Shown: positions 33,198 to 42,839, numbered from the stretch's first letter. The stretch: 64,000 nucleotides of DNA from Hyphomonadaceae bacterium (GCA_016714495.1 JADKDU010000001.1:682001-746000); one strand, 5' to 3'. The notes: generated by a model not told the origin, from the letters alone. Numbers and translations are program-made.

Positions 33198-33986
33198 ATG
33201 GGCAAGACCCTTGTTCGAGACGAGACGATTCCCGAGGCGCCGAGCGTCGATCCGGCGGAAATCGACAAGTTTCGGGCAATGGCTGCGGACTGGTGGTCGC
33301 CCACCGGCAAGTTCGCCCCCCTGCACAAATTCAACCCGGCAAGGCTGACCTTTATCCGCGATGCCGCGGTGGCCCATTTTGGGCTGGATGGGGACAGCCG
33401 GCGGCCGCTGGAGGGCCTGCGGCTGCTCGACGCGGGGTGTGGCGGCGGGCTCGTGACCGAGCCGATGGCTCGGCTGGGCGCCCATGCGGTGGGGGTCGAC
33501 GCAGGCGACAAGAACATAAAGGCGGCGATGGTCCACGCCGACCAGGTTCATGTGGATGTTGATTATCGCGTGGGGACGGTTGAGGGGTTGATCCACGGCG
33601 GAGAGCCGAAGTTCGACATCGTTCTGGCGCTGGAAGTGATAGAGCATGTCGCCGATCCTGTGCAGTTCCTGGCTGACTGTGCGGGCCTGCTGGCGCCGGG
33701 GGGGCTGATGGTGATTGCGACGCTTAACCGTACCGCCAAGGCGTTTGCGCTGGCCGTGGTGGGCGCGGAGCATGTGTTGCGGTGGTTGCCGGTTGGGACA
33801 CATGACTGGTCGAAATTCGTAAAGCCGGCCGAGGCCAGCGCCGCGCTGACCGGCGCCGGGCTTGCTGTGCAGGAGCCTGTCGGCGTCTCATTCTCGCCCC
33901 TTTCGGGACGCTGGACTTTGGGACGCGACGCCGCCGTCAACTACATGATCGTGGCGACGCGAGCGAAAGAGGCGGTGAACGGCTGA
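33198..33986 (+). CDS. ubiG: Ubiquinone biosynthesis O-methyltransferase
   Basis: UbiG methylates both hydroxylated quinone-ring intermediates with S-adenosylmethionine. The 262-residue protein opens with the family region DPAEIDKFRAMAADWWSPTG and FAPLHKFNPARLTFIRD. It then has the SAM motif LRLLDAGCGGGLVTEPMARL and IVLALEVIEHVADPVQFLAD, and ends with the GTHDWSKFVKP loop. ATG 33198 has GAAG about 9 bases upstream. It is divergent from the aspartokinase gene, as in other alphaproteobacteria. Confidence 0.95.
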   Translation: MGKTLVRDETIPEAPSVDPAEIDKFRAMAADWWSPTGKFAPLHKFNPARLTFIRDAAVAHFGLDGDSRRPLEGLRLLDAGCGGGLVTEPMARLGAHAVGVDAGDKNIKAAMVHADQVHVDVDYRVGTVEGLIHGGEPKFDIVLALEVIEHVADPVQFLADCAGLLAPGGLMVIATLNRTAKAFALAVVGAEHVLRWLPVGTHDWSKFVKPAEASAALTGAGLAVQEPVGVSFSPLSGRWTLGRDAAVNYMIVATRAKEAVNG

Positions 33987-33996
33987 AAGCTTTGGA

Positions 33997-34800
33997 ATGC
34001 AGATGACGGAGAACGGCCGCATCTTCATCGACGACCTGGAAGGCGCTCCGCTCTCGCCGCGGGCGCTGGAGTCTGGTCCGATCCGGCCGGGCGCGGATGA
34101 ACGCGATGAATGGCTGCGCCGCCGCAACATGTCTGCCGAGCCGGTGGCGTTCGAGGACGAGGATCCTTACAGCAACAAGTATGTCCGCACCGATGTCGAT
34201 GAGACGTGGGGGACGATCCTGCATTACTGGTTCGGCTATGCGACCGAGCGGCCGCAGGCGATGCAAGACCGGATGACGCTATGGTTTGGCGGCGGCTTCC
34301 AGCTCGATCGCATTATCGCGTATCGCTTTACCGATGTCGTGGCGAAGCTGGCCTCGGGAGAGGCGTATCGCTGGGCGGCGACCGGCGCGCAACAGAGGTT
34401 GGCCGCGGTGATCGCGCTGGACCAGTTCTCGCGGAATATCTTCCGTGGCGCGCCCGGAGCGTTCGAGAACGATCCGATCGCGCTGCGGCTGTGCAAGGAC
34501 GCCATGGCGAATGGCGACGACATGAAGCTGAAGCCGGTAGAGCGCTGGTTTCTTTATATGCCGCTGGAGCATTCGGAATCCGCGACTGACCAGCGGCGCA
34601 GTGTCGAGAAATTTTCGCAGCTGCTGGCCGAAGCGACGCCGGAGATGAAGGCGCATTTCGAGAGCGCGTACGATTTCGCCAAGCGGCATGCGACCGTGAT
34701 CAAGAAGTTCGGACGCTTCCCGCATCGCAATGAGATCCTGGGGCGGACTTCCACGAGCGCCGAAAAGGCGTTCATCAAGAAGACCCCGATGGGGTTCTAA
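33997..34800 (+). CDS. DUF924 family protein
   Basis: The 267-residue protein has an N-terminal non-conserved part of about 70 residues and then the DUF924 core, a TPR-like helical domain: ILHYWFGYATERPQAMQDRM, AAVIALDQFSRNIFRGAPGA, WFLYMPLEHSESATDQ and KKFGRFPHRNEILGR. Function of this widespread family is not established. Start could be 33997 or the second ATG at 34003, which has GGA better spaced. It follows ubiG by 10 bases, suggesting co-transcription. Confidence 0.85.
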   Translation: MQMTENGRIFIDDLEGAPLSPRALESGPIRPGADERDEWLRRRNMSAEPVAFEDEDPYSNKYVRTDVDETWGTILHYWFGYATERPQAMQDRMTLWFGGGFQLDRIIAYRFTDVVAKLASGEAYRWAATGAQQRLAAVIALDQFSRNIFRGAPGAFENDPIALRLCKDAMANGDDMKLKPVERWFLYMPLEHSESATDQRRSVEKFSQLLAEATPEMKAHFESAYDFAKRHATVIKKFGRFPHRNEILGRTSTSAEKAFIKKTPMGF

Positions 34801-34983
34801 ACGGCGGGGCCGGCGCCGAGTGGTCCGAGAAGCGAGACGCCAGCCAGCATTGCGCCAGCGGCGGCGATTGCCAGCCAGATCGTGAAGCGTTGGATCGTCG
34901 TGTGTGTCAGTCCTTCAGGAACGACGCTAGGCGAATCGGCAGGTGGGTTCCCTATCCCAAGAGTGATTGCGAATGGCTCGCGT

Positions 34984-37344
34984 TCAGGCCTTGCCGACCA
35001 GTTTCAGCCATTCGTCTTCGGTGAGGACGGTGACGCCATGCTTCTGCGCGTCGGCCAGTTTGGAGCCTGCGCCGGGGCCGGCGACGACGAGGTCTGTCTT
35101 GCTGGACACGGAGCCGGAGACCTTGGCGCCGAGTTGAAGCGCCTGCGCCTTGGCTTCGTCGCGCGTCATCTTTTCCAGCGAGCCGGTGAAGACGACGATC
35201 TTGCCGGCGACCTTGCTGCTGGATGTGTCGGCGATCCGGTGGGGCGTGACGGTGACGTTCTGGAGCAGCACCTTCAGGACATCGCGATTGTGCTTTTCGG
35301 CGAAGAAATCGACGAGGGCTTCGGCGGCGACGGAGCCGAGGCCGTTGATGGCCCCCAGCGCGATGAGGTCTTCCCCGGGTTGGCCCATTGCGGCGGACTG
35401 AACCGCGCGGCGGAAAGTCGACCAGTCGGCGTATTCGCCGGCGAGAGCTGCGCGCGTGGTCTTGTTGAGGCCGGTGATGCTGGCGAGCGCGGTCTCGAGC
35501 GATTCGTCTGCGGTGACGGGTTGCTTTGCCGGAAGCTCGGCTGCGGCTGCGAGCAGCTTGTCGCGCGCGCCGGGGCCGACGCCTTCGATGTTCTCAAGGC
35601 GGCGATAGGCGTCGTTGGGGCGCTGAGCGGCGGCGTCGGCCACGGCGTCCTGCAGCGCCTCGAACGTGCCGAAGTGGCGAGCGATCAAGAGGGCGTTGGT
35701 TTCGCCGATGTGGCGGATGCCGAGGGCGTTGATGAAACGATCCAGCGGCTGGGTGCGCGCCTTGTCGATGGCGTCGCGGAGTTTCCTAGCGGAGGTTTCG
35801 CCATAACCTTCCCACTCTTCCAGCGGCGGCTTGCCGGCTTTGGCGATCTGCTCGTCGAGCATGAAGATGTGCTGGGGAGCGGTGATGACGCCGGCTTCGA
35901 AGAATTCCTCGACCTGCTTCGCGCCGAGGCCCTCGATGTCGCAGGAGCGGCGGGCGACGAAATATTTGAGGCGCTCGACCGCCTGCGCCGGGCAGACGAG
36001 GCCGCCGGTGCAGCGGCGATCGACGTCTTCCTCGCCATCGCCCGAGCCGCGCACGGCTTCGGAACCGCAGAATGGACAGGTGTGCGGGAATTTGAAGGGC
36101 GTTGCGTCCTTCGGGCGCTTGTCTTCGACAACGCGAACGATCTGCGGGATGACGTCGCCGGCGCGCTGGACGACGACGAAATCCTTCAGCTGCACGCCGA
36201 GGCGCGCGATCTCGTCTTCATTGTGGAGCGTGGCGTTGGAAACGACAACGCCGCCGACATTGATGGGCGCGAGGCGCGCGACAGGCGCGAGCTTGCCGGT
36301 GCGGCCGACCTGGATGTCGATGCCGAGAAGCTGGGTGATAGCTTGCTGCGCGGGGAATTTATGAGCGGCGGCCCAGCGAGGGCTGCGCGAGACAAAGCCG
36401 AGTCGATCTTGCCAGTCTAGGCGATCAATCTTGTAGACGACACCATCGATGTCATAGCCGAGCCCGGCGCGGCGGGCTTCGATGTCGTGGTAGATTTTCA
36501 GCAAGCCCTCGGCATCGGTGGCTCGCTTCATTTGCGAATTGACCGGGAGCCCCCAGGATTTAAATTTCTCGACGGCTTCGGTTTGTGTCTTCGCGAACTC
36601 GTCCGAGACGAAGCCCCAAGTGTAGGCGAAGAGTTTCAGCGGTCGGGCGCGGGTGATCTCCGGATCTTTCTGGCGCAGGCTGCCGGCGGCGAAGTTGCGC
36701 GGGTTGGCGGGGACCTTGCGACCGGCTTCCGCCTCTGCTTCGCGCAGACGTTCGAAGTCGGACATCAGCATATAGATCTCGCCACGCACCTCGATCCGGG
36801 CGGGATGACCCTTCCCTTTCAGTTTCTCGGGCACGTCCCTGATCATGCGAACGTTGGCGGTGACGTCTTCGCCAACCGCGCCATCGCCACGCGTGGCGGC
36901 GCGTACAAGCACGCCGTCTTCGTAGAGCAGCGAGCATGACAGGCCGTCGATCTTCGGCTCGGCCGTCATGGCGACTTCGTCGTCAACCTTGAGATTGAGG
37001 AAGCGGCGGATGCGGGCGATCAGGTCGACGACGTCTTCGTCCGCGAAGAGGTTGTCGAGCGACAGCATCGGCTTGAGGTGCGTGACCTTGCCGAAGCCGC
37101 TTGCCGGCGCGACGCCGACTTTCTGACTGGGGCTTTCGACGTGTTTCAGGTCGGGAAAGTGTTTCTCGATCGCATTTAGACGATTGCGGAGCGCGTCATA
37201 GTCGGCGTCGGTGATTTCTGGCGCGTCCTCCTGGTAATAGGCGGCGTCGGCAGTGCTGATCGCAGCGGCGAGCTTTTTCAGCTCCGCCTTGGCGGCGGCC
37301 TTGGTGAGTTTATCGACAGGTGTTTGGGTGGACGGCTTTGGCAT
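34984..37344 (-). CDS. ligA: NAD-dependent DNA ligase
   Basis: The essential replicative ligase seals nicks using NAD. The 786-residue protein shows the Ia domain near the N-terminus, the adenylation lysine in MTAEPKIDGLSCSLLYEDGV, and the OB fold with GRTGKLAPVARLAP. A four-Cys zinc finger has CPFCGSEA as its first pair and a second pair in RRCTGGLVCPAQ. Helix-hairpin-helix repeats and a C-terminal BRCT domain (GKIVVFTGSLEKMTRDEAKA) follow. It is about 100 residues longer than the typical enzyme. It sits 20 bases downstream of recN on the same strand. Confidence 0.97.
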   Translation of the reverse strand: MPKPSTQTPVDKLTKAAAKAELKKLAAAISTADAAYYQEDAPEITDADYDALRNRLNAIEKHFPDLKHVESPSQKVGVAPASGFGKVTHLKPMLSLDNLFADEDVVDLIARIRRFLNLKVDDEVAMTAEPKIDGLSCSLLYEDGVLVRAATRGDGAVGEDVTANVRMIRDVPEKLKGKGHPARIEVRGEIYMLMSDFERLREAEAEAGRKVPANPRNFAAGSLRQKDPEITRARPLKLFAYTWGFVSDEFAKTQTEAVEKFKSWGLPVNSQMKRATDAEGLLKIYHDIEARRAGLGYDIDGVVYKIDRLDWQDRLGFVSRSPRWAAAHKFPAQQAITQLLGIDIQVGRTGKLAPVARLAPINVGGVVVSNATLHNEDEIARLGVQLKDFVVVQRAGDVIPQIVRVVEDKRPKDATPFKFPHTCPFCGSEAVRGSGDGEEDVDRRCTGGLVCPAQAVERLKYFVARRSCDIEGLGAKQVEEFFEAGVITAPQHIFMLDEQIAKAGKPPLEEWEGYGETSARKLRDAIDKARTQPLDRFINALGIRHIGETNALLIARHFGTFEALQDAVADAAAQRPNDAYRRLENIEGVGPGARDKLLAAAAELPAKQPVTADESLETALASITGLNKTTRAALAGEYADWSTFRRAVQSAAMGQPGEDLIALGAINGLGSVAAEALVDFFAEKHNRDVLKVLLQNVTVTPHRIADTSSSKVAGKIVVFTGSLEKMTRDEAKAQALQLGAKVSGSVSSKTDLVVAGPGAGSKLADAQKHGVTVLTEDEWLKLVGKA

Positions 37345-37364
37345 GCCCGCTTCTTAACCGGCGG

Positions 37365-39059
37365 TCATGCGCCAGCCAACAATCTTCCGGCGGCTGCGCG
37401 CGCTTCTTTCGTCACACTGGCCCCGGCAAGCATGCGGGCGATCTCTTCCTTGCGGGCTTTTGCGCCCAGCATGTCGACCGAGGTGACGACCTCGCCGCCG
37501 GCATCGGCCTTGGAGACCTTGAGCTGGCGTGTGGCGGCGGCGGCCACCTGTGGAGAATGGGTGATGGCGAGGACCTGCTTGTCCTTGCCCAGCCGGGCGA
37601 GGCGTTCGCCGATGGCGGCGGCGACCGCGCCGCCCACGCCCATATCGGCCTCGTCGAACACCAGCGTTCCGGCGGGCGATGATCCGGCGAGGCAGACGCT
37701 GACGGCGAGCGCAAAACGCGCCATCTCGCCGCCCGAGGCGATCTTGTCGAGCGAGCCGAAGCCCGCGCCGGCATTGGTTTCGATCTCGAAGGCGATGTCG
37801 TCGCGGCCGGCGGGACTGGGCTCAGCCTTTTGCGTCACCGAGACGCGAAACTTCGCCTTTGCGAGCTTGAGCGGGGCGAGTTCGTCAGACACCGCCCTGG
37901 CCAGCTTCTTCGCAGCGGCTTCGCGCTTTGCCGTCAGCTTCGTGGCGGCGGCGTCATAGGCGGCGCGCGCCTTTGATTCTGCATCCCGCGTCAGGGTGAG
38001 CGCGCCGTCGGAATGTTCGATCTCGTCGAGCTGCATACGCAGGCGGCGGCGCAAGGCGGCGAGCTGATCCGAATCGACGTCGTGTTTGCGGGCGGCGGCG
38101 CGCAGCGCGAACAGGCGCGTTTCGGACGCTTCGAGCGCGGCAGGCGAGAATTCGCAGGTGCTGGCGGCGTTATCGAGCGCGGAGCGCGCTTCGCCTGTCT
38201 CGATCAGTGCGCGTTCGAGGCTTTCGCAAGCGGCGCGCATGCGCACGGCAAGCTGCGAGGATGCGCCCTCGCCCGTCAACCCCGGCGCGGATAGCGCGCG
38301 CGAGACGGCGCGGCCGGCGTTTGCGAGAGCGCCTTCGACATTCGCCTTGGCGAGAAGATGGGCTGCGGATTCCAGCGCCTCGGCTACGCGCTCGCCCGCC
38401 TGCATGGCAGCGCGGTCGAGCGCGAGCTTCTGCGTTTCGCCTTCCTGCGGATCGAGCGCGTCGAGTTCTTCAAGCGCATGAGCGAGCCAGGTGCGTTCCG
38501 ACGTGGCGCGGGAGATGCGCGCCTCGAGCGCCAGACGCACCTCCTCTGCGCAGCGCAGCGCGGTCCATGCCCGACCGGTCTCGGCGAGCAACGCATCCGA
38601 CTTCGCCCACGCATCGAGCAGGACACGATGGCGTGAGGGATTGAGAAGGCCCAAGCCCTCGTGCTGGCCGTGGATATCGGCAAGCAATGCGCCGGCCTCT
38701 TCAAGCAGGCTGGCGCTGACAGGATGGTCGTTGAGGAAAGCCCGCGCTGGCCCGCCCTTACGCATCACGCGGCGCAAGACCAGCGGCTCGTCCTGCAATT
38801 CGTCGAGACCGCGCGCGGACAGGAGCGCGCGCACGGGATGATCCGGACCTGCATCGAACGCTGCTGTAACGCTCGCTGCGTCCGCGCCCGGACGGATAAG
38901 CCCCTGTCCGGCCCTTGCACCAAGCGCAAAACCCAAGGCGGACATGAGAATCGATTTGCCCGCTCCGGTTTCGCCCGTGAGCGCGCTGAAGCCGCCGCCC
39001 AGATCGAGATCCAAGGCGCGCACCAGAATGAAGTCCCGAATTGTGAGACCGGTCAGCAT
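37365..39059 (-). CDS. recN: DNA repair protein RecN
   Basis: RecN is an SMC-like ATPase acting in double-strand break repair. The 564-residue protein has Walker A GETGAGKSILMSALGFALG near residue 30, a long helical middle with coiled-coil heptads, and the C-terminal signature KIASGGEMARFALAVSVCLA. Walker B follows as GTLVFDEADMGVGG. A GTTC-N7-GTTC LexA box lies 24 bases upstream of the ATG, so SOS induction is expected. ATG 39059 has GGGG at a suitable distance; a start 18 bases upstream lacks one. Confidence 0.95.
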   Translation of the reverse strand: MLTGLTIRDFILVRALDLDLGGGFSALTGETGAGKSILMSALGFALGARAGQGLIRPGADAASVTAAFDAGPDHPVRALLSARGLDELQDEPLVLRRVMRKGGPARAFLNDHPVSASLLEEAGALLADIHGQHEGLGLLNPSRHRVLLDAWAKSDALLAETGRAWTALRCAEEVRLALEARISRATSERTWLAHALEELDALDPQEGETQKLALDRAAMQAGERVAEALESAAHLLAKANVEGALANAGRAVSRALSAPGLTGEGASSQLAVRMRAACESLERALIETGEARSALDNAASTCEFSPAALEASETRLFALRAAARKHDVDSDQLAALRRRLRMQLDEIEHSDGALTLTRDAESKARAAYDAAATKLTAKREAAAKKLARAVSDELAPLKLAKAKFRVSVTQKAEPSPAGRDDIAFEIETNAGAGFGSLDKIASGGEMARFALAVSVCLAGSSPAGTLVFDEADMGVGGAVAAAIGERLARLGKDKQVLAITHSPQVAAAATRQLKVSKADAGGEVVTSVDMLGAKARKEEIARMLAGASVTKEARAAAGRLLAGA

Positions 39060-39082
39060 GACTAAGGCCCCTAGCATGAAAA

Positions 39083-39097
39083 GAACGAAAAGAGAAC
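39083..39097 (-). promoter_or_regulatory. LexA (SOS) box of recN
   Basis: On the minus strand GTTC-TCTTTTC-GTTC is a perfect alphaproteobacterial LexA direct repeat. It ends 24 bases upstream of the recN start at 39059, a position that would block the promoter or early transcription. Confidence 0.85.
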
Positions 39098-39258
39098 ATG
39101 CTTTGTGACGGGTTTACGCGGCGTGCGGTCGGAGAACAACTTTCTCTGTGACGAAAACGAAATGCGAGAACGCAGTCGTGATGGCGTGCGAGCGTGACGC
39201 GCGCGCCAAGAGGCGCGATAAGCAGGCTTCCGGCCGAGGCCGGTCCTGGGAGATCATC

Positions 39259-39837
39259 ATGAAGAAATTTATCGCCGCGGCCGCCTTTGTCGCCGCTGCC
39301 GCTATCGCCGCCCCCGCCTTCGCCGCGCTTGAGACGGGCGCCACTGCGCCCGAGTTCTCCGCCAAGGGCATGCTGGGCGGCAACGAGTTCACCTTCAAGC
39401 TTTCGGAAGCGCTGAAGAAAGGTCCGGTGGTGATGTACTTCTTCCCCGCCGCTTTCACGAAGGGCTGCACGATCGAGACCGCCGCGTTCGCTGATAAGGC
39501 CGAAGAGTTCAAGGCCGCCGGCGCGACGCTGATCGGCCTTACCGCTGGCGCCGCCATGGCGGACGGCAAGATGGTAAGCGCTTCGGAGAACCTCGCGCGT
39601 CTCGGCGAATTCTCGAAAGAGCATTGCCGTGACAAATTCCCGATCGCTGCGGTTAGCGGTGATACGGTGAAAGCCTACAACGTCGTGCTCGGCCAGCGTC
39701 CTGACTGGAGCGACCGCACCTCGTACGTGATCGCGCCGGACGGCAAGATCGTGCTCGCCTACACCGACATGCAGGCGCTGGGTCATATCGACAAGACGCT
39801 TGAGGCGGTGAAGGCCCTGAAAGCGGCGCACCACTAG
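39259..39837 (+). CDS. Periplasmic peroxiredoxin (AhpC/TSA, BCP-like)
   Basis: The 192-residue protein has a cleavable signal peptide (MKKFIAAAAFVAAAAIAAPA then FA) and a thioredoxin-fold peroxidase domain. The peroxidatic cysteine lies in FPAAFTKGCTIETAAF, close to the TxxC pattern of BCP-type peroxiredoxins. YVIAPDGKIVLAY and the C-terminal helix complete the fold. A possible resolving Cys is in FSKEHCRDKFP. GGGAG lies about 6 bases before the ATG. It removes peroxides in the periplasm. A terminator follows. Confidence 0.85.
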   Translation: MKKFIAAAAFVAAAAIAAPAFAALETGATAPEFSAKGMLGGNEFTFKLSEALKKGPVVMYFFPAAFTKGCTIETAAFADKAEEFKAAGATLIGLTAGAAMADGKMVSASENLARLGEFSKEHCRDKFPIAAVSGDTVKAYNVVLGQRPDWSDRTSYVIAPDGKIVLAYTDMQALGHIDKTLEAVKALKAAHH

Positions 39838-39860
39838 CCTGAGCGAAAGCTGAAAACAGC

Positions 39861-39899
39861 AACGGCCCCGCGAGCGATCGTGGGGCCGTTTTGTTTTTT
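39861..39899 (+). terminator. Terminator of the peroxiredoxin gene
   Basis: AACGGCCCC (39861-39869) pairs with GGGGCCGTT (39882-39890), followed by TTGTTTTTT. Strong and plus-strand directed, it lies at the convergent end of bamD. Confidence 0.9.
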
Positions 39900-39917
39900 C
39901 GTTTCTAATCGGCCGAG

Positions 39918-40748
39918 CTAGAAAACCAGCTTGCCGATGCGGTCGAAGAGGTTGAAGCCGGCTTTGGCGTCCGGCGGCGCGGGAAGTTCGACGCCCTGGC
40001 CCTGCATCAGGGCGTAGCTGTCCGAATACCAATTGGAGCCGGGATAGTTGTGGCCGAGGACGGCGGCGGTTTGCTGCGCCTGTCCGATGAGGCCGATCGA
40101 AAGATACGACTCGACGAGGCGATGCAGCGCCTCCGGTACGTGGGTGGTGGACTGGTATTCGGTGACGACCGTGCGGAAGCGGTTGATTGCCGCGAGATGT
40201 TCGCCGCGCAGCAGATAGTAACGACCCACTTCCATTTCCTTGCCGGCCAGCTGGTCCATGACCATGTCGGTCTTTAGTGAGGCGTCGCGTGCGTAATCGG
40301 ATTCAGGGAAGCGAGCCGTCACCTCGTTTAGCGCCAGCAGGGCGAGGTCCGATCGGGCCTGGTCGCGGCCGACGTCGATGATCTGGTCGAATTGGCAGAT
40401 GGCTAAGAGATAGTAGGCATAAGGGGCGCCGTCGCCGCCCGGGTGCAGGGAGATGTATTCCTGCGCGCTGGAGATGGCTTTCTCGTAATCGCGCGAACGG
40501 TAGTGCGCGTAGGCCGACATCAGCATGGCGCGCTGGGCCCAGGGGGAATAAGGGTGCTGGCGTTGTACTTCGTCGAACTGCGCAGCGGCCTGATCCCAGT
40601 TATTGCGGTCAAGCCGAACGAGCGCTTCGTTGTAGATGGTTTCCACCGGCCGTTCGACATAGGCGACTTCCTCGCGGTTGCCCGCGCAGGCCGTAGCCGC
40701 CAATGCGGCGCCTGCGGCCAGGGCCGTCCTGAATGCGGTGGAACGCAT
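39918..40748 (-). CDS. bamD: Outer-membrane assembly lipoprotein BamD
   Basis: BamD is the essential lipoprotein of the BAM complex that inserts beta-barrel proteins. The 276-residue protein has a signal with lipobox LAATAC and five TPR-type pairs: VETIYNEALVRLDRNNWDQA, QHPYSPWAQRAMLMSAYAHY, RFPESDYARDASLKTDMVMD, EVGRYYLLRGEHLAAINRF and PEALHRLVESYLSIGLIGQA. ATG 40748 is preceded by GAGG at 7 bases. Order lpxC, DUF4349, bamD, recN, ligA is close to a common alphaproteobacterial arrangement. Confidence 0.95.
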   Translation of the reverse strand: MRSTAFRTALAAGAALAATACAGNREEVAYVERPVETIYNEALVRLDRNNWDQAAAQFDEVQRQHPYSPWAQRAMLMSAYAHYRSRDYEKAISSAQEYISLHPGGDGAPYAYYLLAICQFDQIIDVGRDQARSDLALLALNEVTARFPESDYARDASLKTDMVMDQLAGKEMEVGRYYLLRGEHLAAINRFRTVVTEYQSTTHVPEALHRLVESYLSIGLIGQAQQTAAVLGHNYPGSNWYSDSYALMQGQGVELPAPPDAKAGFNLFDRIGKLVF

Positions 40749-40843
40749 GGAATTCCTCACTGCGAAAACGCGAGACCGGGCACGTTCTAGACCAAGGCCC
40801 GGGGGCCGTCCAAGGCCATTAGCTGCGGCCTTATAGGCCCGAT

Positions 40844-41827
40844 TTACGGCTTTAGCGTGGATGGCGCCGGAACAGCGGGCTTTTTCCGCCCTCTTCCGCG
40901 CCAGCGCAGCACGCCGAGGATAGCGAAGATGACAAGCCCGCCAAAAATGACGATCGGGAGCATCTCGGCGATGAACCGGATGATTCCCGCGAAGGCGCCG
41001 GCGAAGCTGGCCTCGAACCCGCCGAAGGCGTCGCCGACCGGACGCCAGACCGATTCTGACCCCGGCGGGAAGCTGGCGGTGTAGTTGAGCGAGAGCACCG
41101 ACATGGCGACGCGCAGTTTCATCTGCGCCAGGATGGATTCGGAAGAATCGATCTCCCCCTGCACGCGTGCGAACTCGCGCTCGATCTCGAGCAGGTCGCC
41201 GAGCTTGCCCGGGCGATCGCGGAGGAGCTGTTCGAGGCGGTCGCGCATGGTCTTGAGCGAGCGCAGGCGCGCTTCGCTGTCGACGATGTTGACGGTGAGG
41301 TCTTCAGCGCTGTCGCTGTTGCTGTCGAGCGTGGCGTTGAAGGGCTTCAGGCCTTCGCTCATGCCGGAGCGGAATGTACGCACCCAATCAGCCGAACCGC
41401 GCAAGGTCATCTGGCCGTAGGACTGGTCTTCACCAAGGCCGCTGATGGACGAGTTGACGACGTAGCACTTGACAGGGCCGGCATCCTCGCACTGCTTCTT
41501 GTGCGCATCGAGCAGGGCCTGCATGGCCGTCGCGGGGACCTTGAAGCCGTAATTGTACGTGTAGGCGATCAGACGTTGGCCTGCAGGCTGCCCGCCTCCG
41601 GCGTTGGGATCGGGTTGGATGATCTGGCGATCCATGTCGGGCGCGCCGCCAGATCTAGACTGCTCCTCCATAATGGCTTGCGGCGGCGGCGGCGGCGGCG
41701 CCATGGGCATCGGCGCATAGGCGGCTTTACCGTCCGCGGCTGCGTATTCGGGCGTTGTTACATTGGGATCCTGCCCGCACGCGGCGAGCATCAGCGCGAG
41801 AACTGCGGCCAGTGATATACGGAGCAT
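40844..41827 (-). CDS. DUF4349 domain lipoprotein
   Basis: The 327-residue protein has a lipobox (LMLAAC), a Pro-rich linker (APMPMAPPPPPP), then the DUF4349 domain. That domain contains IAYTYNYGFKVPATAMQALL, a coiled segment SLKTMRDRLEQLLRDRPGKL with IEREFARVQGEIDSSESIL, and a C-terminal transmembrane helix (MLPIVIFGGLVIFAILGVL) followed by a basic tail. A protein anchored by lipid and by a helix probably spans or bridges the envelope. Function is not known for the family. ATG 41827 has GGGGA upstream. Confidence 0.75.
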   Translation of the reverse strand: MLRISLAAVLALMLAACGQDPNVTTPEYAAADGKAAYAPMPMAPPPPPPQAIMEEQSRSGGAPDMDRQIIQPDPNAGGGQPAGQRLIAYTYNYGFKVPATAMQALLDAHKKQCEDAGPVKCYVVNSSISGLGEDQSYGQMTLRGSADWVRTFRSGMSEGLKPFNATLDSNSDSAEDLTVNIVDSEARLRSLKTMRDRLEQLLRDRPGKLGDLLEIEREFARVQGEIDSSESILAQMKLRVAMSVLSLNYTASFPPGSESVWRPVGDAFGGFEASFAGAFAGIIRFIAEMLPIVIFGGLVIFAILGVLRWRGRGRKKPAVPAPSTLKP

Positions 41828-41906
41828 GTGCGTCCCCAAGCAGGTTACACGTGTACTCTGCGCTCAGCTTCCGGGCCAAATCAAGGCGGATCTTCAGGCT
41901 GGTGCG

Positions 41907-42761
41907 TTACGTCCAGGCAAAGCTTGTTGCGTCCGCGAAGACGGCGCGCAGCAATTGATTGTTCAAGGCGTGGCCCGGTTGTTCGCCTTCATAGAGTCCC
42001 TCGATCGGGCCGCCGGCGAGGAAGAGATCGCCGATCACATCGAGCAGTTTGTGACGTACGAATTCATCGTCCGCCTGCAGGCCGCCTGGGTTGAGGATGG
42101 CGTCGCCCTCGACAACAATGGTGTTATCCATCGAAGCGCCGAGCCCCTTGCCCATGGCGTGGAGCCGTTCAGCCTGATGGACGAACCCAAAAGTGCGAGC
42201 CCACGCGACATCGCGCGCGAAGGCTCCGGGCGCCATGACGAATCGAATTTCCTGGCGACCGATGGCCTTGGTCGGGAAATCGATGATGACGCGCATCTCG
42301 AAACCTTTGCCGGGCGATAGTCGCACGAACTTGGCGCCGTGGCGAACTTCAACGGGCTTAAGGATCTTGAGCATGCGGCGAGGCGCGCCCTGCTGCTGCA
42401 GGCCGGCCTGCTTCAGCAGGTCAACAAAGGGCCGCGATGAGCCGTCGAGAATCGGTAGTTCTGGGCCATCGAGTTCGGCGATGATGTTATCGACGCCGAG
42501 GCCCGAACAGGCGGCGAGAAAATGCTCAACCGTGGCGACCGACACGCCGGCTTCGTTGCTCATGTTGGTGCCGAGTTCGGTGGTGGTGACTTTCGTGACC
42601 AGCGCCGGGATCACCGCATCGCGATCGGTCACGTCTGTCCGCACGAAGCGCACGCCTGCGCCTTCTTCAGCCGGTCGAACCGTCAGTCGAGCCGGCTTGC
42701 CGGAATGAACGCCCGCGCCGGAGAGGCTGGCCGTCCGTGCTATGGTCTGCTGGCGGTTCAT
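41907..42761 (-). CDS. lpxC: UDP-3-O-acyl-N-acetylglucosamine deacetylase
   Basis: LpxC commits the cell to lipid A synthesis. The 284-residue zinc enzyme has His80 in ATVEHFLAACSGLGVDN, then His237 and Asp241 in FVRHKLLDVIGDLFLAGG, the three metal ligands, and the general-acid region His264 in GEQPGHALNNQLLRAVF. Its position downstream of ftsZ (with an inserted plus-strand gene) is common in alpha- and gammaproteobacteria. Confidence 0.97.
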   Translation of the reverse strand: MNRQQTIARTASLSGAGVHSGKPARLTVRPAEEGAGVRFVRTDVTDRDAVIPALVTKVTTTELGTNMSNEAGVSVATVEHFLAACSGLGVDNIIAELDGPELPILDGSSRPFVDLLKQAGLQQQGAPRRMLKILKPVEVRHGAKFVRLSPGKGFEMRVIIDFPTKAIGRQEIRFVMAPGAFARDVAWARTFGFVHQAERLHAMGKGLGASMDNTIVVEGDAILNPGGLQADDEFVRHKLLDVIGDLFLAGGPIEGLYEGEQPGHALNNQLLRAVFADATSFAWT

Positions 42762-42839
42762 GAGGGTGAGCTAAGCCCAGACGCGACGACCCGCAAGACA
42801 AGTGGTGTTTCGAGGTATTTCCGGTCTACACACCGCGTC

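Noticed and set aside
34801..34983. Minus-strand short frame with a C-terminal membrane helix between DUF924 and ligA
   Set aside because: No ATG, GTG or TTG start at a sensible position; it is open only as an extension past the ligA stop.
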